From Heterohyrax brucei (lineage: Eukaryota; Chordata; Mammalia; Hyracoidea; Procaviidae): 64,000 bases of DNA. The notes under the pieces were generated by a model that made no database searches, was not told the DNA's origin, and saw nothing but the letters and a program-made list of their open reading frames with translations. Of the stretch, positions 43,395-54,769 are shown one piece after another. The position numbers and the translations under genes were made by a program. Positions within the stretch are counted from its first letter, which is position 1; each line of letters opens with the position of its first letter. The stretch covers positions 53,722,001 to 53,786,000 of the forward strand of contig CM053158.1 in assembly GCA_028571685.1 (NCBI GenBank), given 5' to 3'.

Positions 43395-43535
43395 AGGTTC
43401 TGCTTGAAAGCAATTAAGTTGGGTACTATCATCTGTTTTACAGACACACTATATCACCTAGTTAGAAACTGGTGGATCTAGGATTTTATTTCAGATATTT
43501 AGGCCCCAAACTGAAGTCCTTTCCAATCCAGGATA
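43395..43535 (-). mobile_element. MIR fragment
   Basis: 'tcatctgttttacagacacactatatcacctagttagaaactggtggatctagg' fits an antisense MIR core. Confidence 0.5.
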
Positions 43536-43549
43536 GAGACCGTGAAGTA

Positions 43550-44350
43550 AAAATAAAGGCAGGTGCATGCCCTGTTTATTCTCCAAGAGCCAGTCAAGGT
43601 CTGATAATCAAGTCTGCGAACCCAACCTAGAAAAAGTGCTACATATGTCACTGCTGAATATCACTATGGTCACCTTTGAAATACTCCCCATGCTAGCGCC
43701 TAGTCCACTCTTCAAAGAAATTTTGAACCTTTTTCAGAAATGGCCATCAGAGCTGTTGTCATATTACCCTTTACATAGTGACTGTCATCAAAAGGACTTG
43801 CTTTCAATATTTCCTTGATCTTCAGATCAAGAAAAAAGTCATTGGGGGCTAGGTCAGGTGAGTAGGGAGAGCATTCTAATACAGCTTCTGTTTATTGGCT
43901 AAAAACTCCCTCCCAGACAACTATTAAATTAACTTCATGAACTTGCCACCATGCACAATGGCCATTCCAGAAAAAGAGCTCCAAAATTGCTTTGAAGGGT
44001 GAACTAGGCACTGGCATTGATGCACAGCTTCCTAAGGGGAGTACTTTGAGGATGACTGCAGTGATTTTCAGCAGCAAGTTATGTAGCACTTAGAACAACT
44101 AAGTTTACAGACTTAATTGTTAGACTTGGTATAAAGTTCGTGCCAATCAAATCTCAGAAGTAACAGGAAGCTGTGTGACTGCTGGACTGTGGTCAAGAAG
44201 AATCCGCTGCACTTTCAGTGATGCAGGATTACGCAAGGTACCGAGGTGTGCAGAGTCTGTGTCCACTCCCTGTACTAAGTATTTTCCATGGGTTTGAAGG
44301 AACACTCAGAGTCATAAACCTTCTGCTGCCTATTTCCTTTAAAGAACAGG
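43550..44350. other. Unclassified sequence, possibly an old DNA transposon
   Basis: 'aaaaaagtcattgggggctaggtcaggtgagtaggg' and neighbouring text have the feel of a decayed transposase read in antisense, but I could not assign a family. Two short frames (43567-43818, plus; 43892-44089, minus) both contain a 'PSPLFKEIL' / 'PSSPFKAIL' type stretch on opposite strands, which suggests an internal inverted similarity. Confidence 0.3.
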
Positions 44351-44483
44351 TGTACATGTTTGTACCTTGATCTTTGAATGGTAGCTTTATTTAAATACTC
44401 GACATTTAGTTTTAAGTTACTTTACCCTCATGCTTTGACAAAAAGTCACACCAAAGTGTGGACTGGTTTACAAATATCACTAG

Positions 44484-44633
44484 TCACTGCTGTCAGTCAA
44501 TTCTGACTCATAGCAACCCCATAGGACAGAGCAGAACTGCCCCATAGAGTCTCCAAGGAACACTTGATGGATCTGAACTGCTGACCTTTTAGTTAGCAGA
44601 AGGAGCACTGAACCATTATGCCACCAGGGTTTC
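44484..44633 (-). mobile_element. AfroSINE
   Basis: Antisense full copy, 'tcagtcaattctgactcatagcaaccccataggac' to 'accattatgccaccagggtttcc'. Confidence 0.9.
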
Positions 44634-44744
44634 CAACAAATATGACTGAAGTCCTGCAAAACTTCTTCATTTCTCTGCTGGCAAGCAATTCTCAAGTGTA
44701 CTTCCATTTCCTCTGGAGGCTCCAACTAACGTCATGTAATGAAT

Positions 44745-44860
44745 AAAGACAATAGTTTTATCCTTGATGCATTGATTCATTAACTCAACAAATACTTAAT
44801 AGTGTCTATGGTGCCCTATGTGTAGTGATCTTTGTAAAAGGCACAAAGAATGCATCATAT
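44745..44860 (+). mobile_element. Ancient repeat fragment
   Basis: 'tgattcattaactcaacaaatacttaatagtgtctatggtgccctatgtg' resembles the 'atttattgagcacctactatgtgccagg' type of old repeat. Confidence 0.4.
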
Positions 44861-44879
44861 AAATACTAGAGACTTCTAT

Positions 44880-45890
44880 TGCCATTGACTTTCTTCTGGG
44901 GTCTGAGGGGTTTCTCTATCTCTCTCTCTCTGCTTGTTCAAGCTGTAGGGTTAGATCTTCGGTTGGGGTTCTTTCTTGCTTCCAGATGTGTGCATCTGTA
45001 GAGATGAACTGATGTCTGAGCACTGCTTTGGCTGTATCCCATAGGTTCTGGTAAGAAGTGTTTTCATTCTTGTTGGAATCCACAAATTTCTTTACTTCAT
45101 CCTTGATTTCTTCTATAACCCATGGCTTTTTGAGCAAGATGTTGTTCAGTTTCTGTGTGTTCCAATTTCTATCTATGTTTCTTCTGCTATTGATTTCAAC
45201 TTTAATGGCTTTGTGGTCTGAGAAGATGCTTTGCAATAATTCAATGATATGGATTTTGTTGAGATTTGCCTTATGTCCTAACACATGGTCTACTCTGGAA
45301 AATGTTCCATGTGCACTGGAGAAGGTGTGGTTGTCTGCTGATGGATACAAGGTCTGTATATGTTGATGAGTTCTAGTTGGTTAATTGTGGCAATAAGATC
45401 TTCTGTGTCTTTGCTGAGCTTTTTTCTAGACTATCTGTCCAATATTGAGAGGGGAGTGTTGAAGTCTCCCACTATTATTGTGGACTGATCTATCTTGTTT
45501 TTTAGTATAGTCAGTGTTTTGTCAATGTCTTTGGATACTCTAGTATTGGGTGCATAAACATTTAATATTGTTAAGTCCTGCTTGTGTATTGAACCTTTCA
45601 GGAATAAATAGTGCCCACCCTTGTCCACAATGGTGGATTTTACATTAAATTCTATTTTATCTGAGATTAGTATTGCCATACCTGCTCTTCCTTCTTCATT
45701 GGTAGCTTTGTATATATTCTTCTGTCCTTTAATTTTCGGTTTGTTCATATCTTTAAGTCTAAAGTGAGTTCCTTGTGTGAGCAACATATGGATGGATCTT
45801 GGCTTTTGATCCAAGATCCCACTCATTGTCTCTTTACTGGAGCATTCAGTCAATTCACATTTAATGTAACTATTGATAGGTAGTGTTTAG
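44880..45890 (-). pseudogene. L1 ORF2 endonuclease remnant
   Basis: Two frames carry the endonuclease. The first (45853-45431) has 'LTQGTHF' where L1 normally has LQETH, so the catalytic glutamate is replaced by glycine, and 'IIVGDFNTPLS', the conserved GDFN box. The second (45350-44916) has 'TFSRVDHVLGHK' and 'FSDHKAIK', the C-terminal SDH catalytic histidine motif. They are separated by stops at about 45430-45355. The reverse transcriptase is absent. Confidence 0.75.
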
Positions 45891-46027
45891 TGCAGTCCTT
45901 GTGATATGTTTATTTTTGTGTTGATGCTTTCTCTATTGTTCTTATTATTCTGTTCTGGGAAATTCTTGTTTATGAATTGATTTTACGTATTTTTCAGCGT
46001 TGGTTTTGTGGTTGTTGAGATTCCTGT

Positions 46028-46150
46028 ATTATGTTTCTTGAATTGATATGTTGCATCTTTATTGTGCTTTGTGGCTGCCCCTAAGGTCTCCCTTAATAGT
46101 CTATGTTTAAACCCAATTTTAACTACTACTAGTCTTACTAACTCCCTCTC
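46028..46150 (-). repeat. L1 inter-ORF segment, copy A
   Basis: 'ttatgtttcttgaattgatatgttgc...tggctgcccctaaggtctccc...' is in the position expected for the spacer before ORF2. Confidence 0.8.
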
Positions 46151-46199
46151 CATCTGGAAGGACTGTAACAACTGTAGTATATCCCTCATTTTAATATGA

Positions 46200-47225
46200 T
46201 GACATCATAGTTTCAAGATAGGATCACTGGATCACTTCTTTTAACATTACAGCTTTGATTAAGTTTGGAGCCTTCCCTAACTGAGTAGGTTACTGGATGA
46301 TGTGTCCTGTATTTTCTCCTAAAATATAAAACTAATGGTTTTGTTCTTCTAAGCCAAGAGCTTCTTTCAGTATTTCTTGTAGCTTTGGTTTGGTTTTTAT
46401 AAAGTCTCTGTGTTTCTATTTATATGCAAATATCTTGATTTCACTTTCACATTTGAAAGATTGTTTTGCAGGATGTATACTTCTTGGTTAGAAGTTCTCC
46501 TTCAAGGCTTTGAATGTGTCATCCCATTGTCTCTGTGCCAGCATTGTTTCTGCTGAGAAATCTGGTGAAAGCCTGCAGGGTTTCCCTCTGAATGTTGGCT
46601 TTGCTTTGAGTCTTGCTGCCTTTAAGAGTTTCTACTTGTGTTTCATTTTGTTCAGCTTGATTATGTTTCTTGAATTGATATGTTACATCTTTATTGTGCT
46701 TTGTGGCTGCCCCTGTGATCCCCCTTAATAGTCTATGCTGAAACCCAATATTAACTACTACAAGTCTCATTAACTTCCTCTCCTCCTGATATGTCTTGGA
46801 GCCTTTCTTTTGGGATCTATGTTAACTGGCATTCGATATGCATCTTGGATATCTATATTCTCTTCTTTCATAATTTCTGGGAAGTTTTCTATCAGCAGCT
46901 CAGCCACAGTACTCTCTATATTCTCAGGTGTCCCACCCTGTTCAGGAACTCCAATTAATCATACATTGTTCCTCTTAATAGAATCCCACATGCTTCTTAA
47001 TGCTTCTCCATTTTTCTTGTTTCTTTTTTCTGATTTCTCCTCATAGATGCTGCCATTGATAGCTCTGTCTTCCAAGTCAGAAAGTCTATTATTCTGTTTT
47101 CTTGATTTTGAACTGAATTTTCTCTCTCATTGATTTTGTTCTTGATCTCTTGGATTTCAGAGTACTGCTTAATTTTTCATTTTTCCTCTGCTGCATTTTG
47201 TATAAGGCCTAGGAAGGCTCTCTAT
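46200..47225 (-). pseudogene. L1 ORF1 remnant with inserted spacer copy
   Basis: Antisense ORF1 with the coiled-coil region near 47200-47040 and later parts to about 46250. It is broken by stops and by the 123-base duplication at 46660-46782. Confidence 0.6.
46660..46782 (-). repeat. L1 inter-ORF segment, copy B (displaced)
   Basis: About 90% identical to copy A, but it interrupts ORF1 between 'gttcagcttgat' and 'tgatatgtcttgg', two stretches that are adjacent in the copy at 35130-35160. Confidence 0.75.
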
Positions 47226-47659
47226 ATAATCCTTTTGTACTTGCCCTTCAATAGTTTCAGAAAGGCTTCTTGATCTGGGAAGTTCTTTGGATCTTTCTTT
47301 TGTGGGCCTTCTGAAACCATAGGTGAATCTTCCTAATGTTCCAGTCCAAAGTCTGTTGTTTGTTGGGCATCTGGAGGTTGTTTTGTTTCTCTGCTGTTAC
47401 CTTAATGGGATCTAAAGCTCAGTCTGAAAAGGAAGTTGATCACCAGACACCTCTACATACTCCAGTGACTGGTCTCATGGAACTCTGAGGTAGCAGGCTC
47501 CACCACCTGACTGACAGAGGTACAGCCCCACTTATAGAGTCACTGGAGAGCTGTCAGCTGACCCTATAATGTGAGGCAGTAAAGGCTGGAAGAGATGCCA
47601 TCTGGATGCACTGCAGTTATTTCTCTATTGAAAGGTAAAATTAATCCAAAATCAGGCCT

Positions 47660-48041
47660 TGAGCCACTGTAGTGTTGCTTATCTTGTGCTGGGGACATGA
47701 TATTAACATCTTAAGTCCTTTAACCTAGAAGTGACCTAATAGTACATCCAGATCAAGAAGCTAAGTCATGTAGGGACACAGAAAACTGTGAGAAAACAAA
47801 GGATGGAGAAAACCACTCCCATTAAGATAAGGAACTAGATAGAGCTGGACACCTTCTATTCTTTAACTTTAAAGAGCTTAACTTTCTCTAGTAAACACTA
47901 TAAATGTTTCAGTAAAAAGTTGTGGGCTCTCGGCAGTGATGGCCATTAGCCCTCTGATCCCATTTTAGCTTGTCTTGTTTCTTTCTTATTCTCAGCATCA
48001 CTTCTACCTTCAACCCTGTTCACTGGAGACGTTCTCTGACA
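47660..48041 (+). mobile_element. Putative LTR, sense copy
   Basis: Starts TG ('tgagccactgtagtgttgc') and ends CA ('gttctctgaca'), with 'cactataaatgtttcag' as a TATA-like element and a pyrimidine-rich 'gcttgtcttgtttctttctta'. It is homologous to the antisense copy at 58704-59236. No target duplication was found, so the LTR label is tentative. Confidence 0.5.
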
Positions 48042-48652
48042 GAATGTCTTCCTTACAGGGAAAGACTGAGCAGGAGAGATCCCTTACACCTCCAGAATCA
48101 GTGAAAAGCATCATTCAGTCATCAAAAGCTAAGTGGCTTATGCCTAAATTGTTGTGTGCTGATATAAAACTTTTTTCCAAGCCAAACTTCTCTTCCTACC
48201 CCTTCCCTTTCCTTTGTCTGTACTGTACTAGGCTCCATATTTTGATGTACTACCTACCTGGGCTGGAAGTAGGATTCCTTACTGGTGTCCTAAGACATTC
48301 TCCCAGACTTGGGGAGGGGAAATTTAACAAATGGGGGAGGGAATCTGCTGGCTCCCCTAAATTGGGAACTTAAAGCAGAAACAGATCCTTTGCCTAGATG
48401 CAGGCATAAGGGTCCGTAGACTTTAAAAGACTTTCAGCACTGCATATAGAATCCCACATGCCCAAAAAGCTGTGTGTCTACTTGCATTAAGGAACAGGGA
48501 CAAGGCTTCCTTACAGGTATTCATAGACTGCTATCAGCCTCTTGTGCCTCTCAACATATGCAGGCAGTTATCTGTGCCTAATAATCACCCCTGCCCATCT
48601 AGCGCTATTGGGAAAGCCTCTACCACATGCTCGGTGATTACCTGGGTACCTG
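48042..48652 (+). mobile_element. Probable L1 5' UTR-like region
   Basis: Leads toward the ORF1-like stretch at 49020 and may be its 5' UTR ('gactggggaggggaaatttaac'-type G-rich text near 48308-48365). Weak assignment. A 132-codon frame crossing the LTR boundary is not believed. Confidence 0.35.
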
Positions 48653-48660
48653 AGCTGAAT

Positions 48661-48819
48661 ACCCACCCACTACTGTCTAGTTGGTTCCAACTCATAGCAA
48701 CCCTAGAGATCAGGGTAGAACTGCACATAGAGTTTCCAAGGAGTCCCTGGTAGATTTAAATGGCCAACCTTTTGGCTAGCAGATGTAGCACTTAACCCAC
48801 TGTGCCACCAGGGTTTCCA
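48661..48819 (-). mobile_element. AfroSINE with target duplication
   Basis: Antisense full copy flanked by AGCTGAAT at 48653-48660 and 48820-48827, an exact 8-base target duplication. Confidence 0.9.
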
Positions 48820-48959
48820 AGCTGAATGCACATAAGAAAATTAAATGGATGCCTCAACCCACATGCCTAGTAACAGCTCTAACCACCTGGTGACAAGATT
48901 TTAGAACCTCTAAGGCACCATATTCAAACTAGCTCACACAACCAGCCTATTTGGGCATT

Positions 48960-49935
48960 TCAAAACAAAACAAAAACAGAAATTAGAACATAGTAAGCAA
49001 GCATAAATAAATACAACAAGTTACTGATGACTTGGAGACAACAGTCAATACCAAATCACTCAAAGAGGCAGAACACAATGGCTTTGAGACACTCCCAAAA
49101 CAAATAATTGAGAGTTTTTCCAGATGGTGAGAACTTCCTGGAATTATCAGAGGTAGAACACAGAAGATTAATATTTAGAACTCTTCAAGAGAGCAAGAAG
49201 GAGATGAAGCAAAATATAGCAGAACACAATGACAAGTTGAACAGACTGCAAAAAAGCATACAGCAGCAAGGGTCAGAAATTTAGAAAATTAATAAAGAAT
49301 TACAGAATTAGACAACCCAATAGTAATGCAAAAGAGCAGAATTGAGGCAATGAAAGGTCTAATTAGTGAGAAAGAAAAAAAAGCAATTGACAACATATTT
49401 GAGGAAAAATCAGATAAAATAATTTTTAAAAAATAAAGAAACACTAAGAACTATGTGGGACTCTATCAAGAAGAATCATTTACAAGTGAATGGAATACCA
49501 GAACAGAGGATGACAACAGAATATACAGAAAAAATTGTTGAAGATTTGTTGACAGAAAACTTTCCTGATACAAAAGATGAGAAGAAAATTATCCAAGGTG
49601 CTCATTGCACTCCACACAAGGTAGACCCTCAAAAGACAGACACCAAAACACAATATAATCAAACTTACCAAAAGTAAAGATAAGGAGAGAATTTTACAAC
49701 TAGCTAATGATAAACAAAAGAGAGAGTTAATAAGAATAAGCTCAGATTACTCAGCAGAAACCATGCAGGCAAGAAGCAATGGGATGCTATATGAAAAGAC
49801 TATAAGGAAAAAAATTGCCAGCTAAGAATTATATATTCAATGAAACTGTCTCTCAAAGTATGATGGTGAAATTAGGGCATTTACAAATAAGTCACTAAAC
49901 TTGTGATTGTTACAACAGCAATAGCAAAGAAATAC
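48960..49935 (+). pseudogene. Old L1 or HAL1-type ORF1 remnant
   Basis: Translatable pieces include 'GDNRIYRKNC'-like coiled-coil text upstream and a readable frame (49453-49677) with 'GIPEQRMTTEYTEKIVEDLL' and 'FPDTKDEKKIIQGAHCTPHK', the RRM region of L1 ORF1. 'caatgaaactgtctctcaaagtatgatggtgaaattagggc' matches the ORF1 C-terminal part. No ORF2 follows, so it may be HAL1 (an L1 relative with only ORF1) or a truncated L1. Confidence 0.65.
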
Positions 49936-49939
49936 ACTG

Positions 49940-51940
49940 TGCAGCTCCCCAAAAGAAATAGTATTCCATTCCGAAGTTTTTAAATAATAGAAAGATGTAT
50001 TTTTAAAAAAGTATTTGAAAGGTAAATATCAAATTTTACATCTGAAAATCAAAGTACAGGAACTTAATGAATAATAAAATAAATATTTATATTGGATGAA
50101 CTTGGTACCAGCTGTAAAAATACCCACTGCACAAATCACACTGTGTATCTTTCAAAATCAGTACACAGCATTAGTGGATTAAAACGAGCTCTTCACCAGT
50201 TTGTGTAGGTAACCAATCAACAGAACTCTGAGCTGCTCACCAAGGAGTTCTTAAAAATTTCTGCATGAATCTTCAGAATCATTTGATTTTCATTTTAACT
50301 TGAAATATTTTCCCTGGCTACATTCACTGGTAAATATGTCCTTTCAAAAAAAAGTTTTCCCCTCAGAGCATTTCATCCACTGAGAGGAGAGAGACCAAAA
50401 GAATTGGAATTGTGCCAGTGTAGGAAAAAAAATTATTTTCTTACAGTAAAAGATTTTGTTAAAATGAAACATATTTCCCATGAAATAGATGCTAACACAA
50501 CAGAAGACCAATGAAGTCTTTTCATAATATTTTTCCTAAAGATAAGTTGCATTTTAGAAATTGCCTTTCTTATAGCCCCAAGTAATACTTAAAAAGATAC
50601 ATCACTGCTGAACAAGAGGCACTTTTTCTTTACATTTCTAGTTAACTTGCATATGCATTTGTGATCTTTAGTCAAAAAGCTTACCAAAAGATCAAGTACA
50701 GCTAAAAGGAATAATTTATATGTTTTAGAGGGGGGCTAAGAAAATCTCAGATTTTCACAAGGTAATCCATAAATCACACACCCATACTTGTGCTTAACAA
50801 ATGGAAAAAAATGTACTTGTGTTTAGTATTTCACAAATAATATATTCATTGTGCATACACTTGATATATGCAGTTTAAAACCCAAGCATCTAAATATTCA
50901 CTAGTCACTGTAATGAGGAATAAATGTATCATGTTTTTGGACTTTCAAAGGCAGGAAAAGCATATAAATTTTTGAGAAAATATGCATCTATTTCCCCTCC
51001 CTCAAGAAAAAAGCACGGGCGTGGGGGCTGGATAAAGAAAATGTTAATAGTGTCAGAGTGTTGGCCCGTTGGTGAGCAGGTGTGGGATGTTGAATGAGTC
51101 TCTAGTGAATTGGAAGCTTTTAAAAGAGATTGATTCTCTCACTTAACTAGTTATTTCAAACATGCTTTTAAAGGTATTAATTACTTGTGGAAAAGATTCT
51201 CCATTTGCTTCTAAATTGTTTCTTTGGGTGAATCTTAGCCTGCAAAATATCTAGGGTAAAAATGAACCTTCTGTCAGCATAATTTTAAGTAATATACTTA
51301 AAATTACATACTTCATATGTAAATGCCTATTTACATATTTCATATTTATGTGCCTATAAACATATACCAGATATGTATTTTCCATATACATAATATTTAT
51401 AAATATATGGAATTACTATAGTATTCTTGCTATTGTTTTAACTGTGCATATGTTTGAATTAGTGTGACAAAATTATATAAAAACCTCAACTACCTAGTTT
51501 ACCTTGAAGAATTGTATAAATGGTGATCAGACATTGACTGGTATCCTCTTTACCTTCAGCAGCTCTTCATAACACCACAGAGTTGTTTATTCAAAGATTT
51601 CTCAGCTTGATCTGCTGAAGATTTCTCAGGAGCTATTTCCCAGCTAGACATCACTGTAACATGAAGCACAATTCCACACCGCTGTGGGGGAGTTCTTGAG
51701 TTCTAGCAGACTACAGTACCCAGGTTCATCTTTAAATTATTTTTTTTAGTACTTCTCCAACTGCAAAGCACAAAATATTCACACTACACACAAGAAACTA
51801 TTTCATTGACAAGAGGCCATTTTGCCAATTTGTCCAGAACTAATACTAATGAGTCACAGCAGAATAAAGAAACTTAATTCATTTGGCATTAGTGAGTAGG
51901 CTAAGGAGTAATCATTTTATATTCCCCTTAGTAATGACAG
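49940..51940. other. Long single-copy block, no gene seen
   Basis: Almost repeat-free for 2 kb. 50100-50330 and 51000-51200 look non-degraded and may hold conserved elements (e.g. 'taaccaatcaacagaactctgagctgctc', 'ttaattacttgtggaaaag'). 51290-51420 is very AT-rich with many 'catat' words. Confidence 0.4.
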
Positions 51941-51948
51941 AAAGTAAA

Positions 51949-51951
<3 letters not shown>

Positions 51952-51987
<36 letters not shown>
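51952..51987. repeat. (TG)n microsatellite
   Basis: About 16 uninterrupted TG units. Its purity suggests it is polymorphic. Confidence 0.9.
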
Positions 51988-51989
51988 TT

Positions 51990-52870
51990 AAAAAATTTTT
52001 TTCTTTGTTTTTTAAAAAACAAAAACAAAACCACAGGCACCTTGATATTTGAGTAACTACTTTATTTTAACCCAGCATCTGCCAAAATCTATTGGAATAT
52101 CTCCTCTAAGCCAACATGTATGTGTATATAGCCAAGCCAAGCCATATATATATGTATCTATATGTTTATTTCTACAGAAACATTTTTTAAAAAATCTAAG
52201 AAAAATAATAGATTTTGTTTATTCTGATTAAATTTTAATAATCCTAGAGCTATCTCAATCAGCAATTCAGAATAGCTTCATCACTAATGTGAAATATATG
52301 AAGCAAAACATGAAAGAAAAAAATCTAGATGAAAAATGCATCTTTTGTTAGCCCAAAATGCATTTCAATACATAGAGTGAGTATCTAATTATTAAAACCA
52401 ACACAAAAAGCTGAAGCCTTTTTATCAACATTCCCATCAGAATAGTGTAATCTAACAGTTTATAAACACAAGCCAGGAATTAAAATTAAAAAATACTCCA
52501 GGTCAGAATATGATCTTCCTCTATAATTAGAAGAAAAACTACTGGTACTCCATAGAGATTCGGAAGGAGATGGTGTCTGAAATGTACATGAGAGCAAGAA
52601 AAATAAACAACTTCCACAGTCTGATGGCACAATTCTTTTCCCTTGTGATAGAAACACAAAAGAGTCTCAAATGAACTTCAAAACTATGCGAATGTGGGTT
52701 TTAAGCCAAATGTTGCTTTCTAGTCAACTGCATTTTTTTTTGCTGAAAATAATGAATTGATGTAAAAATGATATAATGTTGTGTGTGAAATGATCATTTA
52801 AGCAAAGATTGAAGAACCTAATAAATTACACTGAAGATCAAATTAAAACAGGATAAATAAGACTCAAAAA
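51990..52870. other. Single-copy AT-rich sequence, no gene seen
   Basis: No repeat recognised apart from A/T runs and 'tatatatatgtatctatatg' near 52145. Confidence 0.4.
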
Positions 52871-52873
52871 CAA

Positions 52874-52935
52874 AAAAAACCCATTGACATGGAGTTGACT
52901 GCGACTCACAGCGACCCTGAAAAACTGGGGTGGTT
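52874..52935 (-). mobile_element. AfroSINE tail fragment
   Basis: 'cattgacatggagttgactgcgactcacagcgaccctg' is a SINE tail. What follows is too diverged to assign. Confidence 0.6.
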
Positions 52936-52939
52936 CCTT

Positions 52940-54275
52940 CCTGAAGCAAGGGTGACTTGGGCTTCATCAGGAACTGTGCCTCCAAACCTCATCAGTGGCA
53001 GGATGGGCCAGTTCTCTGAATTGGGCATCCCAGGCAGCCCTTGTAATACACATATACTCAAAGTTCTTTACTTTCAATATGCCTTGTTCTTGACCTAAAT
53101 GCAATAGTAATTCCTCCTTGGGGTACATGATATACATGAGAAAATTCAACTTTTTAAAATTCCATTAGAATATTTTATTGTGTGTGGACATACACTCTTG
53201 TTACTCCTAAACGCTATTCTATTGAGTACGGTTTATATTCACTGGCAAAGCGAAATCTCCAGGGAAGCTACAGAGGGAATGCAATTTCTAGTAATAACAG
53301 CTCACAACAGTGAATACTATCCACTTATCCCCACAATTTCCAGCTATTTTGGACTCCTTTCTGAATTAACCTTTCATATCAAAAGGAGCAATTCTGCACA
53401 CTAGAGACTCTGGTACAATTTCATGCATAATTTATTCACTCAGTTCAACATTAAACGCACAGTCCTTGACTTTGTCAAGGTGGATTCTGTTGGCAGACTT
53501 CACAAGCAGCAAAACAGGAGAAATGAGATCTACAACTCAACCTCTTCACCTATTCTGTCTGGTAAGAGACGGTGGCCAGGGGTGACAGAACAAGTAAAAT
53601 AAGGTAGGATTCTAATACAGTCACCTGTACCATGTCTGGTAACACACAGTACATTTAAAGCAGTAGTCTCTCAAAGGTTTAAAAGTCCCCCTAAATGAAA
53701 CAAGCTTGAATTTTGTTTCACTAACAGAAGTCCAGGGCAGCATGTTTGTTACCTTCCTGACAATTCTACCCTTCACAGAAAAACAATATTTTTATCCTGG
53801 ATTGCTTAGTAGGCACTGTTGGAAGAAATTCCTCAGCGCTGTGATTCAAACAGAACCATGCATTAGTTTGAGGTGGTATTACAAGGGCTCATTTTATAAA
53901 TTCAAATAACACAGACTTTCCAGTAAAATCCCAGATCCCAAATTTGCAATCCCAAATTGGCCTTCAAGAACACAGACACTCATTTTCTCTTTCTAAACTG
54001 CCCATTTGAACCCTCAAATGAAGATTGTGTGCAACCACTTGTGAAAATGGCAGCCTGCAATACCACAAAACTGAGCTGCAGCCTTTTCCACATCAAATGC
54101 AGCTCGGAGACAAGGGAGGTCCCTTTTCTCTCCTTCAAAGACAACTATTCAAAACTACCGAATCTCAGACAGCACAGTCCGACTATTGTCCAGGCCTGAA
54201 CCTGCAGTTGGCTCTCATGGGTCACAAACAATTTGTGTTGATTGTGTACAGAGGTGATCTTTTTAAATGATCATA
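52940..54275. other. Single-copy sequence, no gene seen
   Basis: Two frames of 80 and 81 codons overlap in different phases at 53957-54270. Neither has a domain or splice context. The sequence is not obviously a repeat. Confidence 0.4.
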
Positions 54276-54280
54276 GTATT

Positions 54281-54466
54281 ACCAGCTGCCACTAGCTGAC
54301 TGTGACCCATGGCAATGTCATGTGCGCCCAAGTGGAATGTGCTCTTTAGAGTTTTCAGTGGCTGATTTTTCCTAAACAAATTGCCAGACCTTTCTTCTGA
54401 GTAGACTCAAACCTCCAATCTTTCAATTAGCAGCCAAGTTCATTATTTCGCACAACCCAGGGCCTC
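54281..54466 (-). mobile_element. AfroSINE-related, 'gagtagact' variant
   Basis: Antisense, with 'gctctttagagttttcagtggctgatttttcc' and 'cttctgagtagactcaaacctcc' in the middle and 'caattagcagccaagttc' toward the head. The copy at 60843-61021 shares this layout. Confidence 0.75.
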
Positions 54467-54486
54467 CAATTGCAACATTAGCTTCC

Positions 54487-54652
54487 AATTATTAAAAAGA
54501 AACCTATTGCCATTGAGTCACATCTGACTCATAGTAACCCTACCGGACAGAGTAGAACTGCTCTATAGGCTTTCCAAGAAGCAGCTGGTGGATTCGAACT
54601 GCCAGCCTTTGGGTTAGCAGCCAAACTCCGTCACTGAACCACTAGGCCTCCA
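54487..54652 (-). mobile_element. AfroSINE
   Basis: Full antisense copy, 'cctattgccattgagtcacatctgactcatagtaaccc' to 'cactgaaccactaggcctcc'. Confidence 0.9.
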
Positions 54653-54689
54653 AAACTGTAAGTTCCTTATATATGCCAGCAATTTCATT

Positions 54690-54768
54690 AAGCACTTGGT
54701 TGACTTCTATACACATGGGGCCACCATGATTCAGAATTGACTCAATGGCATAAGACAACACCTCCACC
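54690..54768 (+). mobile_element. AfroSINE 3' fragment
   Basis: 'ggggccaccatgattcagaattgactcaatggcataagacaac'. Only body end and tail are present. Confidence 0.65.
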
Positions 54769-54769
54769 A

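Larger units (their letters stand above)
44880..47650 (-). mobile_element. L1 LINE remnant, inverted relative to 33.7 kb copy
   Basis: On the minus strand: part of the 5' UTR (47650-47225), ORF1, inter-ORF spacer, then ORF2 endonuclease ending at 44880, again before the reverse transcriptase. It is closely related to the copy at 33688-36210 but starts ~740 bases further in and extends ~720 bases further into ORF2. No poly(A) or clear target duplication was found. A 123-base piece of the spacer is duplicated inside ORF1. Confidence 0.75.

Noticed and set aside
44870-47640. Matching TCTATTG at both ends of the inverted L1 as a target duplication
   Set aside because: Alignment with the other copy shows that L1 sequence continues past the right-hand match, so the heptamer is inside the element.
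47975-48373. 132-codon plus-strand frame
   Set aside because: It crosses the end of the putative LTR into different sequence, with no domain.
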